Source: Mesostigma viride (Eukaryota > Streptophyta > Mesostigmatophyceae > Mesostigmatales > Mesostigmataceae). From it: a stretch of DNA of 64,000 bases. The notes under the pieces were generated by a model. That model ran no database searches and was not told where the DNA came from. It saw only the letters and a program-made list of their open reading frames with translations. Positions 1-22,235 of the stretch are shown in pieces. The stretch lies in contig RPFO01000213.1 in assembly GCA_009746045.1 (NCBI GenBank), forward strand, positions 5,944,427 through 6,008,426, given 5' to 3'. Both the position numbers and the translations under genes were made by a program. Position 1 is the stretch's first letter. Each line of letters begins with the position of its first letter.

Positions 1-29
1 TGGTTGTTGACCCAACCACCCCCTCCAAC

Positions 30-470
30 GTGGAGGTGACACCAAACTATGCCAACTTGATAGCCCTTAGCCGCCGCCTTGTTCAATTGGCGGTCGAGTC
101 CCGTAAGGAAGTGGAAATCATGCAGCATATAGAGCGTGGAATTGAGATGTGTGTTTCCGACAACCCCGGTCTTCCAGCCACAACCCCGGGCCCTGCACAA
201 CCGATGATAGCTCAGCACCCACTCCCAGTCAATGCGCAAGCAACATCTGCGCCAACCCAACAGCCCTTGTTATGTGGCAACCCACCAATCGCAAAGCCGC
301 GGGGAAGGCCTAAGGTCCACGGGGCTCAGTCTAGGAGGCACCGCAGTGCTTGCGAGCCGGATAGAGCAGCTAGTCGCAAAGGCAAGCAGCCTCGTAGTGC
401 AACTGCACAGTGTGAAGAGGGGCCTATTTCCAAAAAGCCATTCTTCCGTGGCTCCCACCCTACCTCCTAG
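30..470 (+). CDS. unrecognised open reading frame with a basic GRPK motif
   Basis: An open frame of 146 codons near the window edge. It has a helical-looking first third, a Pro/Gln/Ala-rich middle, then a basic stretch with NPPIAKPRGRPK followed by Arg/Lys-rich sequence. A Pro-Pro-x-x-Lys-x-x-Gly-Arg-Pro motif near a C-terminus is common in MULE/FAR1-type transposase relatives, so this could be the tail of such a protein whose body lies to the left of the window. The frame may be the last exon of something larger. I see no catalytic or zinc motif in the visible part, and chance is not excluded. Confidence 0.25.
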   Translation: MEVTPNYANLIALSRRLVQLAVESRKEVEIMQHIERGIEMCVSDNPGLPATTPGPAQPMIAQHPLPVNAQATSAPTQQPLLCGNPPIAKPRGRPKVHGAQSRRHRSACEPDRAASRKGKQPRSATAQCEEGPISKKPFFRGSHPTS

Positions 471-1053
471 TTCATCCCCTTCAATTAGTCCATCCCAGCC
501 TTGTCCATTGTACCACTCGGTCACGAGATAGCTGCCCTTGGGTGGTGCCATGTCCGCGGATGAGTTAAAATGTTGTTATTGTATTAAAGCATGGATAAAA
601 TAATTGCATTTTCATTTTAGCAACATCAAAGAGACAACATAACATGTTCATAATTCAATTGTGATTGATTTGGGTTTGATAAACAGTGCTCTCAACGTTT
701 TCCAATTCATCTACACCTTAGTCATGAATTTCAATACAAAATGCTGGTGGGATGGTGATGCATGGAGCATGAATTAATGGATTAAAATATTTACTCATAT
801 AATTTTAACACCTAAAAAGTGATTTCAGTCGTCACATGCAATGTTGGGCTACCACCTCTTTTGTTTTGGAATTTTGGCACAGTATCGAGAAAGAGGTAAT
901 TCCAAAGTTTGCCAATGACTGCATGGTCTCGGAGCTAAACCAAGAGTTGTGTGTACGACCCTCATTTGTCGTGGCATGATCCACGTAGGGTCTGAGTACA
1001 AGGCTAACCAGGACAGTCATAATGCGTACACTCTATGCTCCTAGTACTTGTTG
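471..1053. other. no gene seen; AT-rich spacer
   Basis: About 580 bases of AT-rich unique sequence. I see no convincing coding frame, RNA gene or repeat. Confidence 0.5.
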
Positions 1054-1107
1054 ATATTGACATATTCTCCAGATTTCTGGCCTGCGCCGGTAGTCGCTTT
1101 GATATTG
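1054..1107 (+). mobile_element. 5'-truncated SINE-like insertion with target duplication
   Basis: A 42-nt piece (1060-1101) matches the 3' end of the SINE-like family seen best at 24437-24608: CTCCAGATTTCTGGCCTGCG, then a diverged GGTAGTCGCTTTG. It is flanked by ATATTG at 1054-1059 and 1102-1107, the target duplication expected from target-primed reverse transcription. Confidence 0.6.
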
Positions 1108-1232
1108 CATTCATTATGCTCACGTGATGCATGTCACGATAATATTATACTGTCTAACGTATTAGTTGCATTGAATTGAAACGTTACTCCGTTGGGAGAT
1201 CACGTAACACATGTCCGGTAGTCTGTAATATT

Positions 1233-1468
1233 AAGGCAGATGGTGCGCAAGGATAGATGGCAAGTAGTGATGAAGGAGACCACCCCCAAGTCTGTGGGGG
1301 CTCCGCGTGTGACCAAGTATGGCATTCATAGCGATTCGGGCCGCGGTGCCCACACCCCTGTAACTAGGACCTAGATAGCTTATACCATCCATTCCATCCC
1401 ATGTTCCCCTCCCACTGAGGACTTATGCTCACGTGACGCAGTCACGTGTCTATTAATTAATTAATTAA
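1233..1468 (+). repeat. dispersed retroelement-like repeat, family B, with TTAA tail
   Basis: This block is nearly identical to 59694-59938. Both start near GGCAGATGGTGCGCAAGG and end in a perfect hairpin (CACGTGAC-GCA-GTCACGTG) followed by TCTATTAATTAATTAATT. No protein is encoded. A fixed 3' end plus a short simple-repeat tail suggests a LINE 3' fragment or a SINE. A diverged third copy with the same kind of tail follows at once (1469-1635). Confidence 0.65.
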
Positions 1469-1635
1469 TGTCCGGTAGGGGCACCTCGGGTAACCCGCTA
1501 CGGTCGGCACAGTGCCACCGGCCGCGGGGCCCACAATCCTGCTACCCGTGCTTAGATAGTTTCTTTCGCATGTCATCCATTCCCTTCATGAGGATACTGC
1601 TCACGCAGTCACGTGGTATTAATTAATTAATTAAA
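1469..1635 (+). repeat. diverged copy related to family B with TTAA tail
   Basis: This unit begins GTCCGGTAGGGGCACC directly after the tail of the upstream copy and ends CTCACGCAGTCACGTGG followed by TATTAATTAATTAATTAA. The hairpin is degraded on its left arm. Tandem placement behind the first tail suggests insertion into, or slippage at, the tail. Confidence 0.5.
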
Positions 1636-2126
1636 TGTCCGTGAGAGGGGGTACATGGTCTATAAGCGTGCTAAGCAACAACCTGCAAATGATGTAAACT
1701 TAATAATGCTCACGTGATGTTTGTTAATTATAATATTGATAATTGTCTCTTGTTCACGTGGTGCAGTCACGTTCTTATCGCACGCAATTGATAGCACTGT
1801 TACGAGTTAACCCACCTCTATGTGAGAACCTGTACGTCTCCACCGTTGGCACTCGAATGGTACCTATCACCACTAAAGATGATTTAGAGGAATCGTTCGC
1901 GACAGCTAGATTGCAATGAAGCTTGATACATGTTCAGCTGCAATAAAACACATTTCCCAATTAACACAAGCAACAGCTATTGTGTGGGTCGACAACAACC
2001 AACTAACTATGAGCCCAACTCGAACGTATCGACGTTGGCTAGACTGCCATTATTGTTCTCACGACAGACCATACATTGAGGTGCTCACAGAACGCTGGCA
2101 CCAAGGGCAGAGGACATACAGGTAAA

Positions 2127-2945
2127 AACCATGACATGAGTAGGAACGGGCATGGCATGACTAGGAACGTGTACAGCATGACTAGGAACGGGTATGGCAT
2201 GACTAGGAAGTAGGAACAGGTATGGCATGACTAGGAAAGAGCATGGCATGACTAGGAACGGGCATGGCATGACTAGGAACGGGTGTGGCATGACTAGGAA
2301 CGTGTACAACATGACTAGGAACGGGGATGGCATGACTAGGAATGAGTATGTCATGACTCGGAACGGGTATGGCATGACTCGGAACGACCATGGCATGACT
2401 AGGAACGGGTACAGCATGACTAGGAACGGGTATGGCATGACTAGGAATGAGTATGTCATGACTCGGAACGGGTATGGCATGACTCGGAACGACCATGGCA
2501 TGACTAGGAACGGGTATGGCATGACTAGGAACGGGTGTGGCATGACTAGGAGCGTGTACAGCATGACTAGGAACGGGTATGGCATGACTAGGAACGGGTA
2601 TGGCATGACTAGGAACGGGTATGGCATGACTAGGAACGGGCATGGCATGACTAGGAACGGGTGTGGCATGACTAGGAACGGGCATGGCATGACTAGGAAC
2701 GGCCATGGCATGACTAGGAACGGGCATGGCATGACTAGGAACGGGTATGGCATGACTAGGAACGGGTATGGCATGACTAGGAACGGGTATGGCATGACTA
2801 GGAACGGGCATGGCATGACTAGTAACGGTATGGCATGACTAGGAACGGGCATGGCATGACTAGGAACGGGTATGGCATGACTCGGAACGACCATGGCATG
2901 ACTAGGAACGGCCATGGCATGACTAGGAACGGGTATGGCATGACG
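2127..2945. repeat. 21-bp minisatellite, first block
   Basis: About 39 head-to-tail copies of a 21-bp unit whose core is CATGACTAGGAACGGGTATGG. Because 21 is a multiple of three and the unit lacks stops, long open frames appear on both strands (heptapeptide MTRNGYG on plus). These frames are by-products of the repeat. Variants such as GACCATGG, GAGTATGTC and GTGTACAGC recur in the same order, so blocks of several units were duplicated together. The array resumes at 3386 after an inserted retroelement. Confidence 0.95.
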
Positions 2946-3385
2946 TGGCCCACGCGCATGTGCGCCCATAATGGCCCCCATGGATGATGCTTTCAGTATT
3001 TAGCCGCGCCCAGCCTACAATGGGACCTCCCATGGATGATGCATTAAGAATTTAGCCATGCGATGCCTATGCAGGGAGTTACTCTCTGCTGAGATGCCAT
3101 GTGTACACCAGCTATAGCCTAGCCACATACCCTCCACCCCATATGTCATGCAGGCCTTCTAGGCCCTCTCCTCAAGCCCCCCCTGGGTGCCTGTGCTTGT
3201 TAAGGAGGCATGAACCATCATGGCGGTGCAGGTGCACCTTGTGCACCCAGAGCAGGTGACAGTTGTACATCCTCCACCTGCAGGTTGTAGCCCTGATTGT
3301 ATTACAAACCCATAGATGCCCTTTCTCAGGGCTATGTGTTACATATGCTCCCAACGGAGCTATCATTTTAATTAATTAATTAATT
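2946..3385 (+). mobile_element. LINE-type 3' end (family R1) inserted into the minisatellite
   Basis: About 440 bp interrupt the minisatellite. The right part (about 3035-3385) belongs to the R1 repeat also found near 24609, 28248, 28860, 30820, 56306 and 59940. It ends with the hairpin GCTCC-CAAC-GGAGC and then TTTTAATTAATTAATTAA. The flanks share ATGGCATGAC on both sides, which fits a target duplication, although the repeat unit itself contains that string. No intact frame is present; this is a 5'-truncated copy. Confidence 0.7.
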
Positions 3386-3498
3386 AATGGCATGACTAGG
3401 AACGGGAGTGACATGACTAGGAACGACCATGGCATGACTCGGAACGACCATGGCATGACTAGGAAGGAGCATGGCATGACTAGGAACGGGTATGGCGG
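3386..3498. repeat. 21-bp minisatellite, second block
   Basis: Five or so further copies of the CATGACTAGGAACGGG unit lie downstream of the inserted R1 element, showing that the two blocks were once one array. Confidence 0.9.
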
Positions 3499-4200
3499 CC
3501 AAGCACGTGGGCGGGTTCGTGCTATTCGTACCGTTGATGCTGAAGAGTCACAGGTATCGTTGGAACGGAACGGTCCAGGGGTCGCAGGCGGTTCTTCCCG
3601 GGACTGATCTTCCAGCGCTGCAAGAAAATCACGAACATGTCCCTGGTTGGGTAAAGAAAGCAGGCAAACCCCGACCGGCCGACCGCGTCCCCACCGTGCA
3701 TGTACCTTGGTAAGACGTACGTAAGGTTCTGTGGGCTGAACTGACCGCGCTTCAAGAATATGACGATTTGAAGCCACTATGAAGGTATATGCAAACCATG
3801 TCGGCGTCATCCGCTCGACCCCTCTTACTCAGATATAGTTGGATATGCAGCATAAAAAGCAACGGGGAGAAATTGTCAATGACTATGATCCCCCAACTGT
3901 GGGTGTTAGGAAATAGAAAAAGCATGGCAGGCATAGCTTGCGTGCAACATTGGGGGTCGGAAATTCTAGTCGGGGGGGTCAGTGGACTCCAACGTGGACT
4001 CGATACTCAGATTGATTGATTATTGAGGGTAAACTGCACGACTACAGGCTCTTTGCGCGCGCCACATGTTAAGTAATCATGCCATCAGCTGCCATTTTGA
4101 ACGCATCATAAGGAAACCCGTCGGGTTAAAAACTAAGATCTAAACGGCCATCACCACTCGCATCGACGACGAAATTCGGCTAAGTCCAAAGGCAGCCGAT
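3499..4200. other. no recognised gene
   Basis: Mixed unique sequence with short open frames on both strands, including 73 codons from 3492 on plus. None shows a family motif I recognise. Confidence 0.4.
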
Positions 4201-4204
4201 ACGA

Positions 4205-4372
4205 TTTACGTCGTTTGCAGTTTTACGCGCCAGCCTTGCGCACGCTGCCGCGCCGCGCCCAGCCACGATGCACTCCCAGCCTTGCGCACTCCCAGCCTCG
4301 CGCACTCCCCAGCCTTGCGCACGCCAGCCTTGCGCACGCTGCGCCGCGCCCAGCCTTGTGCATCGTCTGAAG
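4205..4372. repeat. short GC-rich minisatellite (CCAGCCTTGCGCAC-type)
   Basis: Irregular head-to-tail copies of a 13 to 17-bp unit containing CAGCCTTGCGCAC, some with an extra GCTGCCGCGCCGCGCC, directly left of the 218-bp satellite. Confidence 0.75.
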
Positions 4373-4402
4373 AAATCAGTGTCTGATGTTTACAAAAACT
4401 CT

Positions 4403-6180
4403 TTGAACTGGGGACTTCCGGATCCGACGGAACGACCAGTAAAAACTCCCACTTTATTTGCGCAATGCTTCTTGCCGGGAAGGTGGGCGAGTAAGTTTTC
4501 ATTGCTATCCAGCCGAGGTGGGTTCCTATAAGGGAGTGTGGGCGGTTCCGCTTACGGCACTGTAGATAGCAGCTGATGGGAACATGCAGAAAACTTAGGA
4601 CCGCTAGCCCCTGCGCGGGTTTGAACTGGGGACTTCCGGATCCGACGGAACGACCAGTAAAAACTCCCACTTTATTTGCGCAATGCTTCTTGCCGGGAAG
4701 GTGGGCGAGTAAGTTTTCATTGCTATCCAGCCGAGGTGGGTTCCTATAAGGGAGTGTGGGCGGTTCCGCTTACGGCACTGTAGATAGCAGCTGATGGGAA
4801 CATGCAGAAAACTTAGGACCGCTAGCCCCTGCGCGGGTTTGAACTGGGGACTTCCGGATCCGACGGAACGACCAGTAAAAACTCCCACTTTATTTGCGCA
4901 ATGCTTCTTGCCGGGAAGGTGGGCGAGTAAGTTTTCATTAGACCCCTTCTGAAAAAACCTACCCCGACTAAACTACCCCGACTAAATTAGTCGGGGTTTT
5001 TGTCGGGGTACACCGGTCGAAACGGCACGTTTCGCCCCTTCTGAAAACACGGACACGGGTCGGACGGCAGCAGGTAGCATAATTATGCACTCTGAGACCG
5101 CGTAAGTGGCCTCTGACGCCACTGGACGTATATATTTGACCAATGACTAGAGTATTTTTCAGTTCAGTTCAGTTCAGACCAGCAGAGTTGGTGCGCAAAT
5201 CGGTACAGACGCCAGCAGGTCCCGAGGCGCACCCCGACGAAATTAGTCGGACCCCGACTAATCTACCCCAACTATTTTCCGACTAAATCGAAAATAGTCG
5301 GGGTAGATTAGTCGTGGTCCGACTAATTTCCCCAAAACGCGCCGCGCCAGGAATTTAGTCGGGGTAAATAGTCGGGGTTGGCGGTCTTCAGAAGGGGTCT
5401 ATTGCTATCCAGCCGAGGTGGGTTCCTATAAGGGAGTGTGGGCGGTTCCGCTTACGGCACTGTAGATAGCAGCTGATGGGAACATGCAGAAAACTTAGGA
5501 CCGCTAGCCCCTGCGCGGGTTTGAACTGGGGACTTCCGGATCCGACGGAACGACCAGTAAAAACTCACACTTTATTTGCGCAATGCTTCTTGCCGGGAAG
5601 GTGGGCGAGTAAGTTTTCATTGCTATCCAGCCGAGGTGGGTTCCTATAAGGGAGTGTGGGCGGTTCCGCTTACGGCACTGTAGATAGCAGCTGATGGGAA
5701 CATGCAGAAAACTTAGGACCGCTAGCCCCTGCGCGGGTTTGAACTGGGGACTTCCGGATCCGACGGAACGACCAGTAAAAACTCCCACTTTATTTGCGCA
5801 ATGCTTCTTGCCGGGAAGGTGGGCGAGTAAGTTTTCATTGCTATCCAGCCGAGGTGGGTTCCTATAAGGGAGTGTGGGCGGTTCCGCTTACGGCACTGTA
5901 GATAGCAGCTGATGGGAACATGCAGAAAACTTAGGACCGCTAGCCCCTGCGCGGGTTTGAACTGGGGACTTCCGGATCCGACGGAACGACCAGTAAAAAC
6001 TCCCACTTTATTTGCGCAATGCTTCTTGCCGGGAAGGTGGGCGAGTAAGTTTTCATTGCTATCCAGCCGAGGTGGGTTCCTATAAGGGAGTGTGGGCGGT
6101 TCCGCTTACGGCACTGTAGATAGCAGCTGATGGGAACATGCAGAAAACTTAGGACCGCTAGCCCCTGCGCGGGTTTGAAC
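4403..6180. repeat. 218-bp satellite array
   Basis: Head-to-tail copies of a 218-bp unit beginning TTTGAACTGGGGACTTCCGG. The phrase recurs at about 4405, 4623, 4841, then 5523, 5741 and 5959, with a last partial at 6173. The gap between 4841 and 5523 is 682 bp, which equals 218 plus a 461-bp MITE plus its 3-bp target duplication. Copies are almost identical, so the array is young or homogenised. A weaker relative (AACTGGGGACAACCAGTAAA) occurs near 32330. No coding function is evident. Confidence 0.95.
4940..5400. mobile_element. 461-bp MITE with TIR AGACCCCTTCTGAA
   Basis: A clean insertion inside one satellite unit. It starts AGACCCCTTCTGAA and ends TTCAGAAGGGGTCT. The host site reads TTTTCATTGCTATCC in neighbouring units and here becomes CATT-element-ATTGC, so the target duplication is ATT (3 bp). 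Subterminal regions are full of TAGTCGGGG and CCCCGACTA motifs in both orientations. It encodes nothing. The 3-bp duplication resembles PIF/Harbinger or CACTA behaviour, but the termini match neither canonical end and the target is not TWA, so I leave the superfamily open. Confidence 0.9.
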
Positions 6181-8559
6181 CTGTTGTTGTTGTTGTTGAC
6201 TTGTTGTTGCCAACGCCGCACATGGACATTGGACAGCAGACCATACTGGAACGTTTTTTACCAACCCAGAAAGCAGCCGGATCGATACTTGCTACTTGGA
6301 GGCACGCATCCAAATGCTTTTTTCAAGGAAAAATGCTATCGGTTTGTAGTAGACCCCTTCTGAAGACCGCCAACCCCGACTATTTACCCCGACTGCTATC
6401 TACAGTGCCGTAAGCGGAACCGCCCACACTATTTACCCCGACTAAATTCCTGGCGCGGCGCGTTTTGGGGAAATTAGTCGGACCACGACTAGGTAATCTA
6501 CCCCGACTATTTTCGCGTTAGTCGGAAAATAGTTATAGTTGGGGTAGATTACATTGTAGTCGGGGTCCGACTAATTTCGTCGGGGTGCGCCTCGGGACCT
6601 GCTGGCGTCTGTACCGATTTGCGCACCAACTCTGCTGGTCTGAACTGAACTGAACTGAAAAATACTCTAGTCATTGGTCAAATATATACGTCCAGTGGCG
6701 TCAGAGGCCACTTACGCGGTCTCAGAGTGCATATGCTACCTGCTGCCGTCCGACCCGTGTCCGTGTTTTCAGAAGGGGCGAAACGTGCCGTTTCGACCGG
6801 TGTACCCCGACAAAAACCCCGACTAATTTAGTCGGCCGGGCCCGGTCTATACGGATTTTAAGTTAAAACCGAACCGGTCATTTTTAGCTGAAAATTGGGT
6901 CCGGAGGTAAAAATTTCAGTCTAGGTATACGAAACTCAACTGTCTGGACCGCAAGTAGAGTGGTTCCCGCCAAGTCGATGACGTGGCGCCAGCTCCGTGC
7001 CCGGGCAATCAGGCAATTACAGGCAATTAAACCCAAAACACTGACGGCGGGGAAGGGGAAGATGACCCGCGGTCGCCAGCCATGGCGGACAATGCCGAAG
7101 GAGATGGACCATTGCTGCCACCCGAAGCGCGAAATCATTGCGTGCCATGCGGATTCGCCCATGGGAAAACGCCGAAGTGGACGATGAGAGAAAAAGCGCG
7201 TTTCGGGCATGTCCTAATTGACGAAAGCATCCGAGCAGCGTATTTTAAAGGATATATCGGTTTCTTTTTACTTTTTATGATGATTTGTAGTCGTAAACTT
7301 GCAAGGGTGGCCAGAGATCGCCGAATCTAGCGACCATGCTGCACAACTTTGGTGTGCCGCAATGCGCCATTATGCGGCCACCGCCTGGGCTAAGGTAATG
7401 CCAGCCACGCCAGGTAAAGCTGAGTTATCGTTTCCTTGTCGACGTATGACGTTTAGGTATACGTTCTAGCTTGTGTAGCACATTCTTTTTGCATTATTCA
7501 TGTTCTTTCTTGACCATGGCCTGGCCCCTTCCTAAAACACCATTCATAGATGCCTCCCTCAGTCAGTTGACCTGCCATAGTGTGATGGTGATAAGTTTTA
7601 GAGGTTGTATGGGTTTGAATACCTCCATATATGTTTGTTATACATTTCCCACACACATATTGCATGAGTGAGAGGCAGTTGGCTGGTCTCTGTGGCATCA
7701 TCAAGCATGTAACCGGTGAGTAGAAGCTTCCCATTGTCAGCATGTGCCACCAGGTGTGCTGCAGGCCATCACCTGGCAAGCTATAGCAGCTTAGGCCTAG
7801 TTTATCCTTGCTAGGGCAAGCTGAAATAGGCTTAACATCACTAGTTTGTTGGTGGCTGCCTCCTAGAATGCATGCCTTGCGTAGGGTGTCCGTACCACGT
7901 TACCTACGTGCATGGACAAGGTGGCAGCTGCACATAGGTGCCATGTAAGGGCAGTGTGATGATGCAGTTATGTTTCCCCATCATTGTGGAAGGGAAATGT
8001 ATTGTATGGCATGGTTGGTGGCCTTATTAGTAGGTAGCATGCCAAGCCCTACCCCCTTGGTTGCTTTTTACCAACGGTACCCCTATGGGCTGTACTGGGT
8101 GTAGCTGCTGGTATACCCAACCAAGTGATGACCCCAATGGCTCAAACTGCTCAGCAACTAATTGTTTATCATCCCTGAAGTGGTAGGTGCCTAGCTCTCA
8201 TAACATGATTCAAAATGCACATTCTACCAAAACTGAAAACGCGCGTCTTGACCGCCCTGACTTTGACGGTAGTTATACATGGCCTACCCTGCATATATGT
8301 AAGGTTGTGATGTATCAACCGGAAGAGCAACTCATGGACATGCTTGGCCCCCAAGGACAGCCATTGGATATGGGTAGGTTGGATGGCATCTGGTTTGCAA
8401 AGTTGTGAAGTTACAGCCGATGCATTGGCAGTATTTCTGCCCATTTAGGGGTTAAGTTTGACAACTGTGATGGTCATCAACTACCATTGCACATGCATCC
8501 TTTTTGACATTACAATAGCGGGATTAGGCAACATTCTCATCCTCACCGCTTGTGGGTAA

Positions 8560-9030
8560 AAAAAAAATGGCAACCAAGCACCATGCCACACGTGGCACAC
8601 TCAAGCATACACCAAGGTGGGTAAAAAAAACTGGCAACCATACACCATGCCACACGTGGCACACTCAAGCATACACCAAGGTAGGTAAAAAAAACTGGCA
8701 ACCAAACACCATGCCACACGCGGCACAGTCAAGCATTATACACCAAGGTGGGTAAAAAAAACTGGCAACCAAACACCATGCCACACGTGGCACACTCAAG
8801 CATTATACACCAAGGTGGGTAAAAAAAACTGGCAACCAAACACCATGCCACACGTGGCACACTCAAGCATACACCAAGGTGGGTAAAAGAAACTGGCAAC
8901 CAAACACCATGCCACACGTGGCACACTCAAGCATTATTATACACCAAGGTGGGTAAAAAAAACTGGCAACCAAACACCATGCCACACGTGGCACACTCAA
9001 GCATTATACACCAAGGTGGGTAAAAAAAGC
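8560..9030. repeat. about 62 to 68-bp tandem repeat inside the Harbinger element
   Basis: Seven or so copies of a unit containing GGTGGGTAAAAAAAACTGGC, then AACCAAACACCATGCCACAC and GTGGCACACTCAAGC. Unit length varies by a short ATTAT insertion. The array lies just downstream of the transposase end. Confidence 0.9.
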
Positions 9031-9033
9031 TGG

Positions 9034-9601
9034 CTAGCATGTTGCATGTCGTAGGTCACATGTCAATGCACGGTGAAGGATGCCAAAGCGGTGAATAAGA
9101 ATCCCAAATGCACGCTCTATGACCTGCCTGTACAAAGAGATGTAATCGTTACATGCGTCCTCTTGGACGTTGAGACCCCTTCCTGGGTAGGGAGTCACAA
9201 GCCAAGGCTTGATGGTGTATGCCTCATCTGCCACTATGTAGAATCCTTCTGGCAGGCCAACACGAGCCAATTCCGTGTGCAAAGAGCTGACACGAAATGC
9301 GACACTGTCATGGGTACTGCCGCAACATTTGTTGGAGCCATACAGAAAACGACATTTCGAATCGCACACAGCTTGCATGACAAGCGCATAAAACCCCTTA
9401 CGATTGTAGTACTGCCTGGGGTTCGCTACCTCCGACTTGAAGTTTTTTTTTTATCTTGATTGCGATACCATCGAGCGCACCAACACGACCATCAACAACT
9501 CCCCTGGTCGTCTGGTTGAAACCATCGGCCAAACGCGACAGTTCGCCCGAATCATCCGTGGTTGCGAGTGCGCTTCTCATTAGCAGCTCGCGGCAAGCCA
9601 A
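9034..9601 (-). pseudogene. PIF/Harbinger (HARBI1-like, DDE_Tnp_4) transposase, frameshifted
   Basis: On the minus strand the conserved core is easy to follow: GALDGIAIKIK (first catalytic Asp), ANPRQYYNRKGFYALVMQAV, CDSKCRFLYG, GSTHDSVAF (second Asp), VADEAY, LVTPYPG, then RQVIERAFGILIHRFGIL (catalytic Glu). This order matches Harbinger/HARBI1 nucleases, which cut and paste DNA together with a Myb-like partner. The first and second blocks are in different frames: a run of ten adenines near 9442-9451 has one base too many. Upstream coding sequence is fragmentary; a GTAAGT at about 9608-9613 (minus strand) may mark an intron. The break may be real decay or a homopolymer error. Confidence 0.85.
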
Positions 9602-10743
9602 ACCGACTTACGTAGGGCTTGGAAACGTGCACCACGCCTTGAGAGACGTCTTTATCCTGTACGCCTTCGCATCATCTTCAAATCCTGCAAATCATTCCAG
9701 TCCTCCCTGTCAATCCTGTCCTCGTCGGGCTTGCGCATAAGGTGGTATGACTGGCGAGACATTATGGCCGAGTGTTTTCGTGCTTTAAATACGCAACTGA
9801 AATGGTCGGAATTACCAACTGCGATGGCACACACAGCTATGGCAACCAGCCTTCACGTCGGTAGTAGCAGCCCGACCACCAGGGTTTTCCCGCCAACAGG
9901 TGCGACTGGAGAGACATTTTTTTTTCTTAGTTCGTGAGTGATATGGCGAAATCGGTGTGCAATCGGAGAAAGTTGCGGCGATGGCTGCCTTGGGCGTTGA
10001 GCTCCGCTCACGTCGCTGGCAGGCGTTGCTGGCAGGCCTCTGACTTTCCCGCCCTTTTTCTTCTAATCTTGCGATCCTGGCGAGAATAAAATTTTAACAG
10101 GCCCTTCTGGAGGTGCATGGCAAAAGTGGCCCGTTTTAGTTAAAAACGACGAGGCTTGGGGACCGTTGATGCAAAACCCCCATCGATCTTACCGTCCGTT
10201 CTCTCCCGCCAGTTTTATCAAAAGTCCGTATAGACCGGGCCGTCGGGGTAGGTTTTTTCAGAAGGGGTCTAGTCCCGAGTTGCGACCGGTAATCAGGCAC
10301 AGTGGAAAACAGGAACGTTACCCGCCAGAAGTTCGTGACTTCCTGCACGCTCCTGTACCACCACGTGCCGCTTCCCGCGCTTCAGCCCCATGGATTTGAC
10401 TGCAATCTACTGCAATGGGAGATTGGCGCGAGCTGATGAAGCACCAGACCGACCGCATTTTAGCGGACTCGCGGCTACAGAGCCTCTATCTCAGCTGCTG
10501 AGCCCTGCATTGCATCGGCTTGCGAAACATTGTTATTAACGCACGTGCCTCGAGGCCCACAGAATCACAGGAGTGGTGCGCAGCTCACACAGGCGTCACT
10601 CGGATTCAAAATGTATTACCGGCACGCCATTTCGCCCGACACATCGCGAGCTGGCCATCCCCAATGGCCGAACTTGCGCGGCAATTCCTGGGATTCTGAG
10701 ATCAATAACTTGAATTGGGGCTGGCGAGAAATACTCTCGCAAG

Positions 10744-21661
<10,918 letters not shown>

Positions 21662-22059
21662 TTTCGTGAAAAGGGCTGGGGGCTCGGTTGGGATAAAACG
21701 TTAGGTTGCGAGTCTGGGCAAGATGTGTGTGCGTCAAATTAAACTAGCAGATGCCTCATGCTGCATGCATGCACATATGTGCCACATGTTAGTGCTAGGG
21801 CCTAGTCCATGCTCATGAGAGAAAAATATGCTTATTTCATGCAATATATTTTGCAGTTGAGAGCTTGCATGGTGTCCAGCATTTTCATGCTGATGAAGCC
21901 GGATTCAGCTATACTGAGCTGCATGTCATTGAAGTGTGGAGTATGGACATTTTATGCGATATTAAGTTCCTTAATTCATGTGCATCATGCTAACCATTTC
22001 ATACTGCCAAGTTTGTTTCCAGACTTTGGCCATGCAATTCCTAGTGCCTGTGAAGTGAG

Positions 22060-22235
22060 ACAACTATGCCTGGGCGCATGGCGATCCAACGCCGTGGAAG
22101 GACTAGGGTAGTTGTCTGAGAGGAATTAAAGACGCGAAGGCCGCCGGAGCCGCGGGGCTATCTCTAGGTAGACCTGCATGGAGGGAGACAGAGGGTAACA
22201 AGAACTGCAGGTTTATAGGGAAAACACACATACAC
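22060..22235 (+). repeat. dispersed repeat (family C)
   Basis: The block beginning GGGCGCATGGCGATCCAACG and continuing GGACTAGGGTAGTTGTCTGA recurs at 55824-55960 and 62634-62695. No coding content was recognised. In two of three places it abuts the reversed 3' end of a LINE-like element (CTCGTGCTCCCGTTGG). Confidence 0.7.

Larger units (their letters stand above)
6838..10241. mobile_element. PIF/Harbinger-like DNA transposon nested in the MITE
   Basis: The left end reads GGGCCCGGTCTATACGGA (6838-6855) and the right end TCCGTATAGACCGGGCC (10225-10241), a near-perfect terminal inverted repeat. The element contains a DDE-type transposase relic on the minus strand at 9034-9601. GTCGG lies close to both ends, but three extra bases on the left blur the target duplication. 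The second protein usual for Harbinger elements (Myb/SANT-like) was not identified; 6960-8450 holds only short frames of unknown meaning. The transposase frameshift implies the copy is no longer autonomous. Confidence 0.8.
6351..10270. mobile_element. second MITE copy, inverted, split by a nested transposon
   Basis: The MITE of 4940-5400 recurs in the opposite orientation. It begins AGACCCCTTCTGAA at 6351 and its far end is TTCAGAAGGGGTCT at 10257-10270. AGT flanks both sides (6348-6350 and 10271-10273), giving a second, different 3-bp target duplication. Around 6408-6430 it contains an inverted scrap of the adjacent 218-bp satellite, which suggests gene conversion or template switching. Between 6838 and 10241 it is interrupted by a PIF/Harbinger element. 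Confidence 0.85.

Noticed and set aside
2085..2981. Long open frames (up to 298 codons) on both strands over the 21-bp repeat
   Set aside because: They exist only because the repeat period is a multiple of three and the unit has no stop; the other strand is equally open and no non-repeat domain is attached.
4604..6221. Repeated 94-codon minus-strand frame in each satellite unit
   Set aside because: 218 is not a multiple of three, the frame does not continue between units, and it resembles no protein; it is satellite sequence.
8560..9030. Regularly spaced repeats that could be taken for a CRISPR array
   Set aside because: The whole unit is repeated, there are no unique spacers and no cas genes, and it sits inside a eukaryotic transposon.
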